NCBI GenBank assembly: GCA_000320545.1
Contig: ADNK01001278.1
Coordinates: forward strand, 42,501-106,500
Length of the DNA stretch: 64,000 bases
Direction of reading: 5' to 3'
DNA from: Bigelowiella natans CCMP2755
Taxonomy: Eukaryota; Cercozoa; Chlorarachniophyceae
Position 1 is the stretch's first letter, and every line of letters starts with the position of its first letter. Shown here in pieces: positions 1 through 12,544 of the stretch. The position numbers and the translations under genes were made by a program. The notes beneath the pieces were generated by a model. That model had not been told where the DNA came from and ran no database searches. It saw only the letters and a program-made list of their open reading frames with translations.

Positions 1-246
1 GTACCCATTCCAGCTACCACCGTACTACGCTTTGATTATCCGATCTCTGTCTTTTCTTGAAGGTGCTGGTAACCATAGGTAGGGAGGAAGCAGAAGAATA
101 AGAAGGGGGCATTGCATTCATGTTTGTGTGAAAAGAATCCTTCGGTGTGATGGTTGTCTGCATGAATTTGCGTAAAAAAAGGCAGCAAGCCCTCAGGAAA
201 CTAACCGCCTCCCCCCCTCCCCCCCCCCGTTTTCCTCCTTATAAAG

Positions 247-1542
247 GGCTCGCTATCCAGACGGACCCAGAGTACAAGTTGTTGGCCGCATCGTAAGAAG
301 CAACAACCACGTTTATTGTCGCGATTGTAGCTTAGTCACAACAAACTAAAAGCATCATGATAATCTCTTTGGGCTTCTACCAACACCACCACCACCATCG
401 CCACCAACTCACTTCCTGCTTCTCTCTCGCATAATCATCATCATCATCATCATCGTCATTATGATTTCCCTCGTTGACACTGCTGCTATAACAATGATGT
501 GTGATGATGATCATCATCATCATCGTCGTTCAGGTATCCTTACATCGCTCAGCGACTACTCACAGACCGCTCGCCTGAGCTCCGATCTTCTCTCGAGGAG
601 CTTATATTGCAAAAGGGCCGTATAAGATGGGGAAGGTAATCATTCTCATCTTTATCATCATCCTCATCATCCTCATCATCACCGCCCTCATCAATGTATA
701 TACACGATTCTAATGCTACTTCTCCTCCGTTGTCTCCTTTCTTCTCACTGTCGTTCATTCGTTCGTAGATTCGAATCCCTCCTTACCGAGAGCGCCAAGT
801 CAAAAGGATTTAACAGTTGAGTAGCCCAAACACGACGACGAGGAAGAGGAGGAGGGGGAGGAGGAAGAAGAGCGCCGTGCTGCCTTACGAATGGATGAGT
901 GGAGGGAATTAGATAGAGAATGATATTCCTTTTTCATCTGAACACAAACACAAATGATGATGACCACGACGACGACGATGATGATGATGATGATGATGAT
1001 GATATCGCAGGTGATGGACTGTGGAGGCTCGCTGATTGGTTGGTATCAGACAGTGGAAAGAATGTCCGAAAGCCCGCAGCAAAGGAATTCATTTCCCTTG
1101 CCGATGGCGCAGTAATGAACACGATGAGACGTAGCATCGGCTTCGTTGCTCCCAATCTTGTTGACAGGGTAAATACATCACGACACTTCCGTGGAGAGAG
1201 GGAGGGATAGGCGAGGAGAGAAAGAAGGGGAATTGACAGAAAGAGAATGAATGCAGGAGAGTAAAACAGGAGAGAATGGCTTTTTTGCCTACGACGTCGT
1301 TTTTCTCCGTTCTATTATTGTATTGGCTATCGTAGGAAGAACCCCTCACTGTACGCTATCTTCTCCTCTTTTTTGTTCTTGTTCTTCTCCCTCTTCCTCT
1401 TCCTCTTCCTCTTCTTCTCCCATCGCTCTTTTCTAGGTCGCTCCGTTGATGACCCCAGCCGACGTGGATGTAGTGGAGAGGGCAGAGAGGATATTCAATC
1501 TCGTCGGAGTACAACCATCCCTTGACCCTGCCTCGGTCATTC

Positions 1543-1588
<46 letters not shown>

Positions 1589-1908
1589 TACATCGTTGCC
1601 TAAGCAGCAGCTCTCATACCGCTACTCCTTGTTCCAAGATGCTTTCTTCTCATTTTTATGATAATGATGGTGGTGATGGTGATGATAATGATGATACTGA
1701 TACTACGACGTAGGTCCGGCAGCTCGTGTCGCGAGCGGTGGCTAACAGCTTACGTGAAGATCCTGGTATGGAGGGGCTAAAACCTGCAGCCGGATCTTCA
1801 GCAGCTATGTACGATTCTGGGGACGCGAAGTCGGAGAAGAAGGAGACCGCAAACAGCCTTTCCTTTCCCAAGAACGCTGATGATAATACGGTGAATCATC
1901 AAAGCTAG

Positions 1909-1955
<47 letters not shown>

Positions 1956-2544
1956 GTTTGTCTGTCTGTGTCTGTGTCTGTGTGTGTGTGAATGTGTGTG
2001 CAGCATCATGATCTACATCAGCAGCAGGTTGTTTTGTCCTCTCGTTTCCTGGCCCTATTATCCCGTTCTTATGTTGTTTTCCGTCTCGTCGTCGCAGATT
2101 CTTCAGTCGGCGATCAGAGACCCTTTAACATCGTCGGTAATATGGCGAAGAACACATTTCTACATCAGTGTCAGATGACTTTTATCATCTTTGCGTCGTC
2201 GTTTTTTGTCACACAATCATACAATCATACAATCACGGCAAGGAAGAAGGAGAGGCCACTGGTGTGCTGATATTTGGTCCGATGTTGGATTATTCTCTGT
2301 TCATTCATCGCCGTAGGTGCATGTTATGAGACAAATGGTGAAGGGAGCACGCACAAACTCAGAGAGAATAGAAATGCTGCTAACAGAGCCAGGTGGACGA
2401 GAGATTGTGGATACCGTCGTCGATGGGCTGGTCCAGAGAGGTCTTGCGAGAACGGCAAGAACGTTTCTCGGCCTCACAGGGTATAACATAAATAGTAACG
2501 GCGGCGAGGAGAAGGGGAATACTGGAGAGAAAAAAGATAATTAG
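247..2544 (+). CDS. ABC1K: ABC1 atypical kinase, plastoglobule ABC1K1/3 type, C-terminal part
   Basis: Eight exons join in one open frame: 247-292, 534-635, 769-815, 1011-1168, 1437-1535, 1714-1890, 2098-2136 and 2317-2544 (stop). They give about 297 residues. All splice phases agree. The 5' exons, including the catalytic kinase core, lie upstream of the window. The first exons read GLAIQTDPEYKLLAASYPYI, then RLLTDRSPELRSSLEELI. This is the run that follows the kinase domain in plant ABC1K1/ABC1K3 (AarF/UbiB family). The last exon gives a helical tail ending near ARTARTFLG, as in those proteins. In plants these kinases sit in plastoglobules and regulate prenylquinone and tocopherol metabolism; the same role here is inference. 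Introns are rich in GAT, GA and CT repeats. Subfamily assignment is likely; exon 1437-1535 has the least certain 3' end. Confidence 0.82.
1544..1951. repeat. GA and CT dinucleotide runs in ABC1K introns
   Basis: A GA run fills about 1544-1584, just after the donor of exon 1437-1535. A CT run fills about 1910-1951, in the intron before exon 2098-2136. Both are intronic. Short GAT-triplet runs occur in the neighbouring introns (for example 979-1000 and 1663-1697). Confidence 0.9.
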
Positions 2545-2559
2545 TTTGGTATCGTTAGT

Positions 2560-3780
2560 AGCCGCTTTTACGTTAGCGGTATGATAGCACACGGGGCACA
2601 CACGCTAATGTGCGTCGTGCAATGTATGTTGACAAGTTAATGAACTACATAGATTATAAGATCTTATGCTGTTATATTGTGAAACAATGCATGTGCGCTG
2701 TGGTGTGACAATCACATGTGTCTAGATGTAGCTAGCTGCGCATCCGCAACACAGTCACAATGGTGGCCGCATGATGCATCATGATGACTGATGCAGATGT
2801 AAAGATATTATGGATGCATGTCACATTTGACAGGTAGTTAAATTTAGAAATTAAGAGCCAGTGCAAAAGAGCTACTGGCACACAACACACTCTATATCAT
2901 TGCAAAAAAGCTTTCAATGAGCAAGTGTGTGATGTGTGATAGTCATGTGTGCATGCTAGCTATATATCATTAGCATGATTGCATGCACATCACACGCAAA
3001 TATGATGTAGTTAGCAGGCACTAGAGCACGCAATGTGACGAAATCAAGCTCTGATACTGATGTCATGCTAGCATGCAATGACCTCCAAAACGATTGAGAT
3101 GGCTAGATACTAAATGGTCTTCCATAGGTTTGCTGCCATGCTAGCATGCTATGTGATATGTTTGACGCGTCATCATGCACAAACTATCTAGCTAGCTAGC
3201 GCTATGCTAGATGCAATTTCTGAACATTCATGCTATATACTTTAAAAATTCCGCCATCCTTTCATGCATTTGAATATCGTTGATGGCATGTCTAGCTAGC
3301 TGGAAACATCTACATAGACATGCTAGCATGCTCATCTAGTCATGCTAGCATGCGCTAGTGCTTCTAGACATCAAAACAGCTTGCATGCTGCTACAATGAC
3401 ACAGCCACTTTCAGGTACATCTGTGCACATATACGTCTAGTACGTGCATGCACACATAGCCGGTGCTGGGCTACTTTGCAATAGTTGCATTGCTAGATTG
3501 CTACACTGCTAGACTGGGATGACCATCGAAAAAAATTGATTTGTTCAATGCATCCGTCTCGTCGCTAGCTAGATCGCTAGACCGAACTAGCGAAGCGCAT
3601 GAGCAGACATACGCACAACCAAGCAAGCTGCAAAATAAATTATTCGCGCACCAGCTTCAATTTTTTCATGATGTATGATTTTTTGACACAAAGTTAACAT
3701 GTTATTGTTTAATTAATAAGGTTGCTTTGTGGAGCAAACATGCTTACAATAACAACAAGGGAAACAGAACATTTAAGACA
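2560..3780. other. Gene-free, palindrome-rich gap between convergent gene ends
   Basis: No convincing exon is visible here. The stretch separates the 3' end of the ABC1K gene from the 3' end of the acetyl-CoA carboxylase gene. It is dense in self-complementary words: GCTAGC, CTAG, CATG and TGCA. Four exact copies of CATGCTAGCATG lie at 3064, 3137, 3319 and 3341. A run of overlapping CTAGC units lies near 3186-3201. Confidence 0.75.
3064..3352. repeat. Four copies of a 12-base palindrome
   Basis: CATGCTAGCATG is its own reverse complement. It occurs at 3064-3075, 3137-3148, 3319-3330 and 3341-3352. Three more exact copies in this window are at 44493, 55434 and 55632, all in other gene-free islands. 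Confidence 0.9.
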
Positions 3781-3795
3781 CAATTGAAAGCACAT

Positions 3796-5735
3796 TTAGA
3801 TGCTAGCCGTTTCGAGTTCTTTGCTACTCGCGGTCAACTCTGCTTGGAGCTTTTCTATATGCGCCTTGATAGCAGCCTGTCGCACGTCCTTTTTCGCCTT
3901 CTCCAACTTCTCGGCACCAGCGTCGAGAGCTGCGACCATAGCTTTATCATCCTCGACGTTGGCCACGCCGAGAACCGTCTGTACCCTCTTGGTCGCTTCC
4001 TCTACGGATAGGCTCGAGTCTACCTTCTGCATCTCTTTAGCCCACTTAAGTTCCTGCACGCGTCGACGGATTCTCCAGTGGAAGAATTCCCGTGAGCTCT
4101 CCCAGCTCAGAGCGTCACGGATAACACCCTTTGCCTTCATGCGCCCTGCGCGGTCATGGAGATCGGCGAACTCGTGTGCGATGTTAAGATAGATAGGCTT
4201 GAGCTTGTCTTCCCGACTCTTGATGGCAGAGCGGAGCTCCTGGTTATCAGGATCAGCTTCGAGCCTCTCGCAGAGAGCAGAGAGCTCGGGGTCGAGGCGT
4301 TGCATTGTCTTCACTTGGTCTCCTTCCCTGAACTTGACCTCGCAGATTCCTGGGGGCTCTAGGATACCTCCGCGTGACTCGACGTCAGCATACATTTCCA
4401 TGTGCTCAGGGTTGATGGTCGGGTCGACGACAACCCATGCACCGCCACGCAGCTCTCCGGCAGGAGGGATGTAGATGAAGATCGGCTGATCATATTTGCG
4501 CAATGCGTCGACGATCTTCGCGCCGAATTTGAGCACCTCGTTGTACATGTCCCTGGTTCCTCCAGAGAAACCTCTCCAGTTAGCGAAGATGATCAGAGGC
4601 AAGTTTTCACCGCGTGCGAAGTCCTCAATAGCCTGAGCCGTCTTAAAGGCAGAATCTGGGAACCAAACTTGCCCAGCTTGCTGTTCAATGGTTTCGCTAG
4701 AAGCAGGATTAGCAGGGTCAGCAGGAATGCGACGATCAACCAGCCTCGTCTCCACAGCCACGCATCCGACTGGTACACCACCGAGCTTACCGCGACCCAC
4801 AATGACAGACTTTCCCCACCCTCCGAGCGTCTCGTGGAAGGAGCCCTTGTCGAAGAACCCAGATGTCCATTCCCCATTTTCGTTTTCTACGCCTTGCAGC
4901 ATATTGCGTGGATCGTATGGAGTCTTGGTTGGCTTGAAGGCAACAGGTCTTGATACTGGGTCTTTTGCTTCGATGACAGGAACGGTATCTTGTGCGGTCT
5001 TTGGCACGTACGAAAGCCAGTCGATAATGCGGTCGACGCCTTCGCGATCGTTAGTTACGACATCGTGTGTCACGCCGTTAGGGTACATGATCTGCGGCCC
5101 ACCGAGCTGATCCTGAGAGCTGTACACATCGCGGCCGAGCAGCTTGTTGAGTGCGGAGAAACCGGTGAGGATCATAGGTCCATTCTGCATCTGAATGGTA
5201 CGCTGTCCGAGCCTGTTCAGGTATGCCCCGATTCCCACCGAACGCCCAGTCACATAGGACAGAGTGAAGACCTCGTCGTAAGCGCGCGACGTCTCTCCTG
5301 CGATCATACCGGATCCGCGGAGGTTTTCGACACCGATGCCATGCACCTTCTCATCTCCGACGATAGCCTGAAGAGCGTAGCGTGTCTCGCCATCCACTTC
5401 CTTCTTCTCCGCGACAACCGAACCCTCTGGAAGCTCATTGTAGTCAGCTTCGGAGAGATATAGGTACTGGAACCCTTTGTCTGGCTCCTCTGGATTGTTC
5501 CAAGCGGCCTTGAATTTAGGCTTCAGATCCTCGTAGAGGCCGATTCGCGCTCCGGAGTTGGCACTGATAAAGATGCGTGGAAGGCCTTCCTTGCGTGCAA
5601 GCTCGGAAGCCTTGAAGAAGAAGTCGTCCTCGTTTACCCCGAAAGAACCAGACTGAAGCGTGATATCGTTGGCAATCAGCACGATCTCGCGTCCTTCTGG
5701 GTATTCAGGCGTTTTCATTGTACATCTGAGAAGCG

Positions 5736-5811
<76 letters not shown>

Positions 5812-7451
5812 GAGAGAGTTAGAGAATGAGCGAGAGAGTTAGAGAATGAGCGAGATTGTATTTAGTGTAAAACACGAGTGATCTTAGGAGCAGCAGATAC
5901 GATGCATCAGCACAAGAACATCTGACAATCTAAGCCTCAAAAAGAGTAGCAGTAGAGAGGAATAAGGGGGGAGGGAGGAAAGGGAAGCAAAATATGTTGT
6001 GTGAAAGTACCTCCAGGCAACCATTGCGATGTCGTTGGTGCCGGTGACCTGGGAACCCTCCTTAAGCTCCATGGTCTTACGATCGAGAAGCAATTCCTTT
6101 GCCTCGAAGACGTTAGGAGGAATGCTGCTGGCCATATTCTCGCCAAGATGATCTTCCCATCGCCTTAGAATCGACATCTCCATGAGAGTGAGGAAGTCGT
6201 ACGCGTACGTGGTGCCAATACGTCTTGCATTAGCTCGCTTGGCCTGCAGCTTGTCGGAGGCAGCGTAAGGCTCGAGCGTGCGGCTCTCATCAGCCGTCTC
6301 GGGGTAAATAAGGCTGAAGCGGGTAGGCACACCGTTGATCGGGCTGATCTCCTCCTTGTAGGCCTTCACATCGAAGAGCTGGCCACCGAGCGATGACGCT
6401 ACCAGACGCAGGGGCGAGCAGGATCCGTCAGATTCGCGTTGGTTAACCTTGATCTCAAACTCATCGATTTTGAGTCGAAGCAGGCGGTCGGAATACTTAG
6501 CAACGAGCTTCTCACGAAGAGTCTTGAACCGACGGGTGATGTCCTCAGTGCTGGCCTCCCACTCTGGCTGCACGTGTACGAAAATACGCGATGAGACGGT
6601 GGGCAGGATCTTTGGGTTGAGCAGAGCGCGCTCGGCCTCATCGAGGCACTGCACCATCATCTTCTCCGCGCTTTCCACCGACGAGAACGCAGCCTCGTTG
6701 GTAAAAGACCGGACGAACAGCGACTGTGGGGAAGGGCGGCGGGTAGGCTTGGAAGTCTTCTCCGATCCGAGATAGAGGTGTGTAAAAGGGTTGTTGGTGG
6801 GCAGACGTTGAAGATCAAAGTTACCCTCCATACGGCTCAGCTCAAAGATATGAGGAAAAGCAGGGCGCATGTCTCGACGCAGAGGATCTTCTTTGAAGCC
6901 ATTGCAGTATACGAGATTTAGGTAGCGAGGCTGGCTAGGAGAATGGTTGAACATCAGAACGATGTTGCGGATGCCACGGCCCTTGAACTCAGCGTTAGCT
7001 GCTACGGCTTTCTCCGCGCGCTCTATGATTCCGGAGAGCGCCTTATCGTCGATCTCAGGGCAGTCAGAGAAGCTAATATGCACGGTGTTGAGGGGTTCTG
7101 CATCGTCGGCCACCTTGTCGAACGGAAGCGACATAGCTGAGAGAGAGCTCTCAAGCTGATCCAGAGAGGGAACAACCTTCATGTAGGCCTCACGCACAGG
7201 TGTCTGTGCATCGGGGGTACTGGCATACTTGTACTTGAAGCGAGCCTCTGCCCCTCCCTCCTGCGAGTCATCGATCTGCACGCCGTCCTCGATGATGCGG
7301 TATGGGCGGTAGGTGCGGAGAGCGTAAACTTCGAGAGCCTTTTGGCGCACCTCCTTGTCAGGATCGTTGAACAGCTGGCCGAGCAAGTCAACACCAGCGG
7401 ACAAGATTGGTGAAGCACTCAATTCATCCAGATTGGATCTGAGGGAGGGGG

Positions 7452-7517
<66 letters not shown>

Positions 7518-8723
7518 AATGGATGAGGAGGTAAGCGGAGAGAGGGAGGGGCTAATCATCATCACTATCCCCTAATCTGAGGAAGTGATATATTAGTAAT
7601 AACAGTAATAATCATCACCATCATCATTTTCTCATTCATCATTCAAGCACATATTACGTTTGCACAAGTTCGTTACGAAGACGCGCCAGGCGCTCGCTAA
7701 AGGTGCCGAGAGCCCACTGTGCCAGAGTATCCTGTGCATCAAGAGCGACTTGTCCGTATCCTTTTCCTTGCAGCTGAGCCAATTTGCGCAGAGATCCGAG
7801 CAGATTCTCTGGCAGCACAGGGTCCTCGAAGCGCGCGCGGATGTTGTTGTTCACGGCGCGAAGAAGTGAGGTGATGATCTGCGCGCGTGGCTTAAGGTTG
7901 CGGTGGGCTACGATCGTGTCAATGACAGTTTGCAGCTGGTCCTTGTTGTCGCGAGCAAACTTCAGAATCACGTCATCGAGGTCGACAGCGCCAGCGAAGC
8001 GCTCTTCCATACTAACGAAGAGGCTGACGAGTGCCTCCACCTTCTCGAACGCCTCCCCAGCAGAGGTAGCGCCCTCGATCATCTCAGCGATCAACTGTCG
8101 GCGTTCTCCGTTGTGAATCCGTTGATAGCGTTGTCTAGGAGAGTAAAAGCTCGGTCGTCTTTGCCAGCCTCATCCTGTAGCTGGTCGATGCTGTCTAGTT
8201 GGCCTTCAAAAGGAAGGATTTTCTTGACCTTGGAAGGATCCTTCAACTCAAGGCTGGCGAGGAGATCACCAGCGCCAATCACAGATCCTGGCGACATCTC
8301 GTGTTTAATCTTTCCAGTCTCTCCGGCAGGGAAGGACATGATCATCTTCATAGCTTCAACCTCAACGTACGGCTCTCCCTGTTCGACGGTGTCTCCCTCT
8401 GAATGCAGGTAGCGCACGATCTTTCCGGTGATATCAGAGCGAAGCTCGGAAGGATCAAAGACCGTTGGTACGATAATGGTCTGGCCGTCAAGAGTGAGGC
8501 GCAATCCCAATGGCTCCTCAAGGGCGCTGACCTTGTGAGTGTAGCCGCCATATTTCATTAGAAGCGATCTGAGGAGGAGGGACGATAAGGAAAAAAAAAG
8601 GGTCAGATACGATGACAGGGCAAGGGTTGATGATGATGGGGAGAGGAAGGGCAATGTAAACGATGTTCCGAAAAGCGTGCGTAAGAGCAGTGGATCGGCT
8701 ACTCCTTCATCTTTATCGTTATG

Positions 8724-8758
<35 letters not shown>

Positions 8759-10307
8759 TCTTTTAACTACTACCCATCAGGCTGCTCGCGGATGCGCACG
8801 TCAATCGAACCGCCATTCACCGTAAAGCGGAGGGTGTCAGGGCCCATTCTCTGCGCGTCGAAGTGATACTTGACGTCCTCATAGGTGATATCGATAGGGA
8901 ATTGGTTGACAGAGTTCAGATCTGCCAGCCCTGTCTGTCCCTTCTCGAGTGCCTCCACACTCTTGCTCATCTGGCTCTTGATCTGGTTGTAGGCACGAGC
9001 AGCAGCCGATGCTAGGACGACCTCCTGCGGGTTGGTGTTCTGCTTGACTTGCTTCTCCTTAATGAGGCCATCGAGCCAAGAGGTGTCGATGGTATTGTCA
9101 ATGAATGCTGGGGTCTGCAGCAGCTCGCCAAGGTAGGTAACGGCTGTGCGGATATCCCCCTTCACATCCAGCTCACGGAGAGCAAGGATCAGATGCTTAC
9201 GCGCCTCCTCACGGGTTGGTCCGGAAGCAAACAAGTGGCCGAACTGCGAGTCTGCAAACTCGTGGATCCCACCATTAGCTCCCACGGAGAAGTAGCCCCA
9301 CACCCTAGGCGTAGACTTGAAGTTAATGCGCTCGATTCGTCCACTAGTTGGCTTGAACCCATCGTCGGGGTTCTCGGCAGTGATACGCGCTGCGATGACG
9401 TGATTGTCGATGTCGCGGTACTCCTCGGTCATGAAATCAATCTCAGATGTAGGCTGCGACGGATCACGGCCGTAGAATCGCTGTACGTCAGGGATGTTGG
9501 TGAGGGGAATACCCATAGCAACCTGTAGCTGTGTGGCTGGCATGTTGATGCCCGTGATGCCCTCTGTAACAGGGTGCTCAACCTGCAGACGCGGGTTCAG
9601 CTCGAGGAAGTAGAACTTGCCGGTGGCAGCGTTGAAGAGGTATTCCACAGTACCAGCACCTTGGTATCCGATCGATTGGGTGAGGCGCTGAGCGGCCCTT
9701 TCCATCAATTGGAAAGTGTCCTTGGAAGCGATGATGGGTGGACCCTCCTCGAAGATCTTCTGGAATCGACGCTGTGTGGAGCAATCACGCCCGTTCAACG
9801 CGACGGCGTTTCCGTGCGCATCCCCAACGATCTGAACTTCGAGGTGTCGTGCCTCTTTACAGAGCTGCATCATGAACATGGGCGAGCCGGGAACCTCGTT
9901 CGACACCTGGACGAAGTTGGTGCGGAGCTCTTCCACGTTATCAGACATACGGATACCCTTTCCTCCGCCTCCTTCCGACGCTTTGAGCATGACAGGGAAC
10001 CCAATGCGCTCCGCTGCTGCAACAGCCTCCTCCTCTGTGGTGACCATTGCCTTGTTGAAGATCTCGTCTGGGATGCGGCCCTCTTCGTTGAGGTCCGCTT
10101 TAAGACCGTCGCCAGACCACGGAATGGAAGGTACTTCAGCTGTCTGTGCAAGGATATTAGCTGCAATCTTGTCCCCAAGCAACGACATCACACGTCCTCC
10201 AGGTCCAATGAACTTTACACCTAGGGGGGTAGAGTACAAAAACGGGAGCATTCCTTTAGTGTCAATGCACCAGCAGGAATTGGATTTGTACCCCTACAAC
10301 TACTCTC

Positions 10308-10343
<36 letters not shown>

Positions 10344-11607
10344 ATACCGATTTTGTCCAGAGAATCAGGAAGCTCAGGCTTCTCAGAAGCATGTCCCCTA
10401 CAATTTGAGCAGATAAGACTTAGTTGACATTATCCAGATAATCGCCACCAATTATAGATAATATAATAAAAAAGTATCAGAATGTTATTTTTGACGGCGG
10501 GATCGACCAAATCCTCTTCACATTGATGACAATTACCATCCGGGCCATACGGCGTCGACGCCTTGCTCCTGAGCTACCTTACAGATGAGAGGCACGTTTG
10601 CGTAGTTGTTGGAGTTTTTACCACCTGGAACCTGACATCGGTGCGAAGGGTTGTTTTCAACAGTGGTGATGATGTTAAAATGATGCCTGCATGATAGTTA
10701 CAGCGAAGAGGATATGGATTTGAAGAGGAAGCGAGCTCCTCCGGATGGTAAAGGAAATATTACCTCCACATACTCATTGGCCAGGCGGATGAACTCAGCA
10801 TTGGCATTGAGGTCCTCTGGGGTAGCCATAGCCACGAATTCAATCGCGTTCACATCTCCAAGGGTGAGGAATGCCCATTGCCTCATGGAAAGCATTGCCT
10901 ATAATAAGAGGGAAAAAAAGGAGCAACGCAAATGAAGACAGAATATGTCAATACGAGTAGCAGCAGCATTAGTATAGATTTTAGGGATTCATTAGATTTC
11001 CAAATAAGGAGAAGTAAAGCAGCTAAAAATGTGGTGAAACCTTCGTGGCAGCCATTCCGTTGTTGGCAATGAGGATGCGTTTAATTGGACGGTCTCCTCC
11101 ACGTTCCTTCACATACCTGTTCGGCAGGGTGATAAATAAATATCCTAAGCCTTGTGCATACTATTTAAACCATTACATATGTACATAATACGTACAGATA
11201 AAGTTCATAATATTCGAAGTATTAAGGGAGCTAGAAACGAGAAAATTGCGTAATATCCGCACGTATTCTCCATTGCCACGTATTACTGCGTACACTTGCA
11301 ATCAACCCAACCGCTACGATTCCTTTAATCCTAACCCTTTCATATCACTACTACTATCTACGACGCTACTTACTCCTCGAGAGAAGCTGCTGTTGCTTGG
11401 GAAACAACGCTACGAGGCTTTAAGAGGTTCTTGCTTTCAGGGCGGAAAGAAGGACGCTCTTGAGCGATGTGAGACATTGAACCGGTAGAAGAGATGGCAG
11501 AAGCCTTCGACTTAAGTGCGGTCCTCATGAAAGGCGACACAACTGATTCGTGGAGTAGAGATCACATGCATAACCGCAATTACATGTCTGCCCGCCCCCC
11601 CCCCCCT

Positions 11608-11641
<34 letters not shown>

Positions 11642-11919
11642 CTTTTCGTGGGTGTATGAATGTGTGAGTGAGAGAGAGAGAGGGAGAGAGGGAGGTGGAG
11701 CATATACATAGAGAACGCACACATATACGGATAACTGACATGTATCTATGACTTCCATACACAACTTGTCAACTCACTATCCTCGTATCAACATTATGCG
11801 AATTATCATGCATATACTATTATACCTCTTGTAGGTAAGCCCATCGTCGCAGACCTTGAGGCCGAGACGGCTGGATACCGCAAACAAAGGAAGGGTATGC
11901 GTGTCAAAAGAAAGTACAT
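3796..11919 (-). CDS. ACC: Acetyl-CoA carboxylase, multidomain (probably plastid)
   Basis: Ten exons, reading 5' to 3': 11919-11826, 11542-11374, 11116-11041, 10898-10764, 10631-10537, 10397-10348, 10220-8774, 8568-7658, 7438-6011 and 5725-3796 (stop). Together they encode about 2,110 residues, usual for the homomeric enzyme that makes malonyl-CoA for fatty acid synthesis. Biotin carboxylase is marked by [12 protein letters not shown], the glycine loop GGGGKGIRM and [13 protein letters not shown]. The biotin site is EAMKM (near 8345). The carboxyltransferase begins at [12 protein letters not shown] and fills the last exon. The N-terminus ([20 protein letters not shown], then a basic Ser/Arg stretch) looks like a signal plus transit peptide, so plastid import is likely but not proven. 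All junctions keep frame except one: inside exon 8568-7658 the frame shifts by one base near 8091-8140. About 60-70 residues usual there, after the biotin domain, are also absent. Confidence 0.93.
5743..5856. repeat. AC/GA dinucleotide run plus short tandem repeat in an ACC intron
   Basis: AC repeats (5743-5772) run into GA repeats (to about 5818). A 22-base unit containing GTTAGAGAATGAGC is then repeated in tandem up to about 5856. On the sense strand of the ACC gene this is a CT-rich tract just before the acceptor at 5726. Confidence 0.85.
7452..7513. repeat. GA run before an ACC acceptor site
   Basis: About 60 bases of GA lie in the intron 7439-7657. On the sense strand of ACC this is a CT run directly upstream of the acceptor at 7439, so it takes the place of the polypyrimidine tract. 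Confidence 0.9.
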
Positions 11920-12001
11920 ACGCTGATAATCCCAACCCACATGCAACGCTCATTTTCTCGTCTTCGTCGAACCCGGAAAAAGAGAGAGATATTGAAATAA
12001 T

Positions 12002-12410
12002 TTAATTACCTGCTTCCAGCCCCCACTTGGACTCAGTTGATGAGGTAGTTGCCAATTGGTATGTGACGAAGGTCGCTATCAAGATTGCAGCGGATGCGGC
12101 ATATTGCAGCCCGCGAAGACCCTTCCCAGTGCGGGAGATAGGGCCACGCGTTAAGGGTGTATCCTCCCTCATGATCTTCGAAGAACGACTAGGCTTCTTT
12201 ACAAGGAAACGCAAGTAGATTCACTCTTCTCCAAGCACGTTGTGGGGAGGGGGAAACAGGAAAATGGAGCCAAATGAGGGAAAAGAAAAAAAGCTTCTTG
12301 TTTACGAGAAAGTCCCTTACCCGGGGACGGTACTTTATCGATTTCACCACGAACCAAATGCCGAAACCGATGCCGAGCTCAGGAAATGTCCAAAATGGAA
12401 AGGAGAACAA
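12002..12410 (-). CDS. Small membrane protein of unknown function, 5' end missing
   Basis: Two exons, 12410-12321 and 12196-12002 (stop TAA), join in phase 0 and give 94 residues. The first exon follows an acceptor-like TAG, so an upstream coding or start exon must exist but was not found. There are two hydrophobic stretches: one in exon 1 (FPELGIGFGIWFVVKSI) and one near the C-terminus (LQYAASAAILIATFVTYQLA). Basic residues lie between them. I do not recognise the family. Size and layout resemble small accessory subunits or assembly factors of mitochondrial inner-membrane complexes, but nothing in the sequence proves this. The stop lies only about 80 bases from the presumed ACC start on the same strand. 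Confidence 0.5.
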
Positions 12411-12544
12411 CTAGTACGACATCGAAATTTATGCGTCTCTTACATTAACCACGGAGCTATCAACGATTGTTCAAAACCCCCCTTTTTGCAGTGCGCAAAC
12501 ACATGTTCGAGAATGTTTCACATTCCTCTTTTGCGACAGCAGTG

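Noticed and set aside
2560-3780. CRISPR array or tandem satellite
   Set aside because: The repeated words are short, irregularly spaced and palindromic, with no constant repeat-spacer pattern. The DNA is clearly nuclear eukaryotic.
4402-10224. Long plus-strand open frames opposite the carboxylase exons (for example 4402-4953, 7903-8412, 9049-9528, 9574-10224)
   Set aside because: They are antisense shadows of a well-conserved coding region and have no family resemblance or splice logic.
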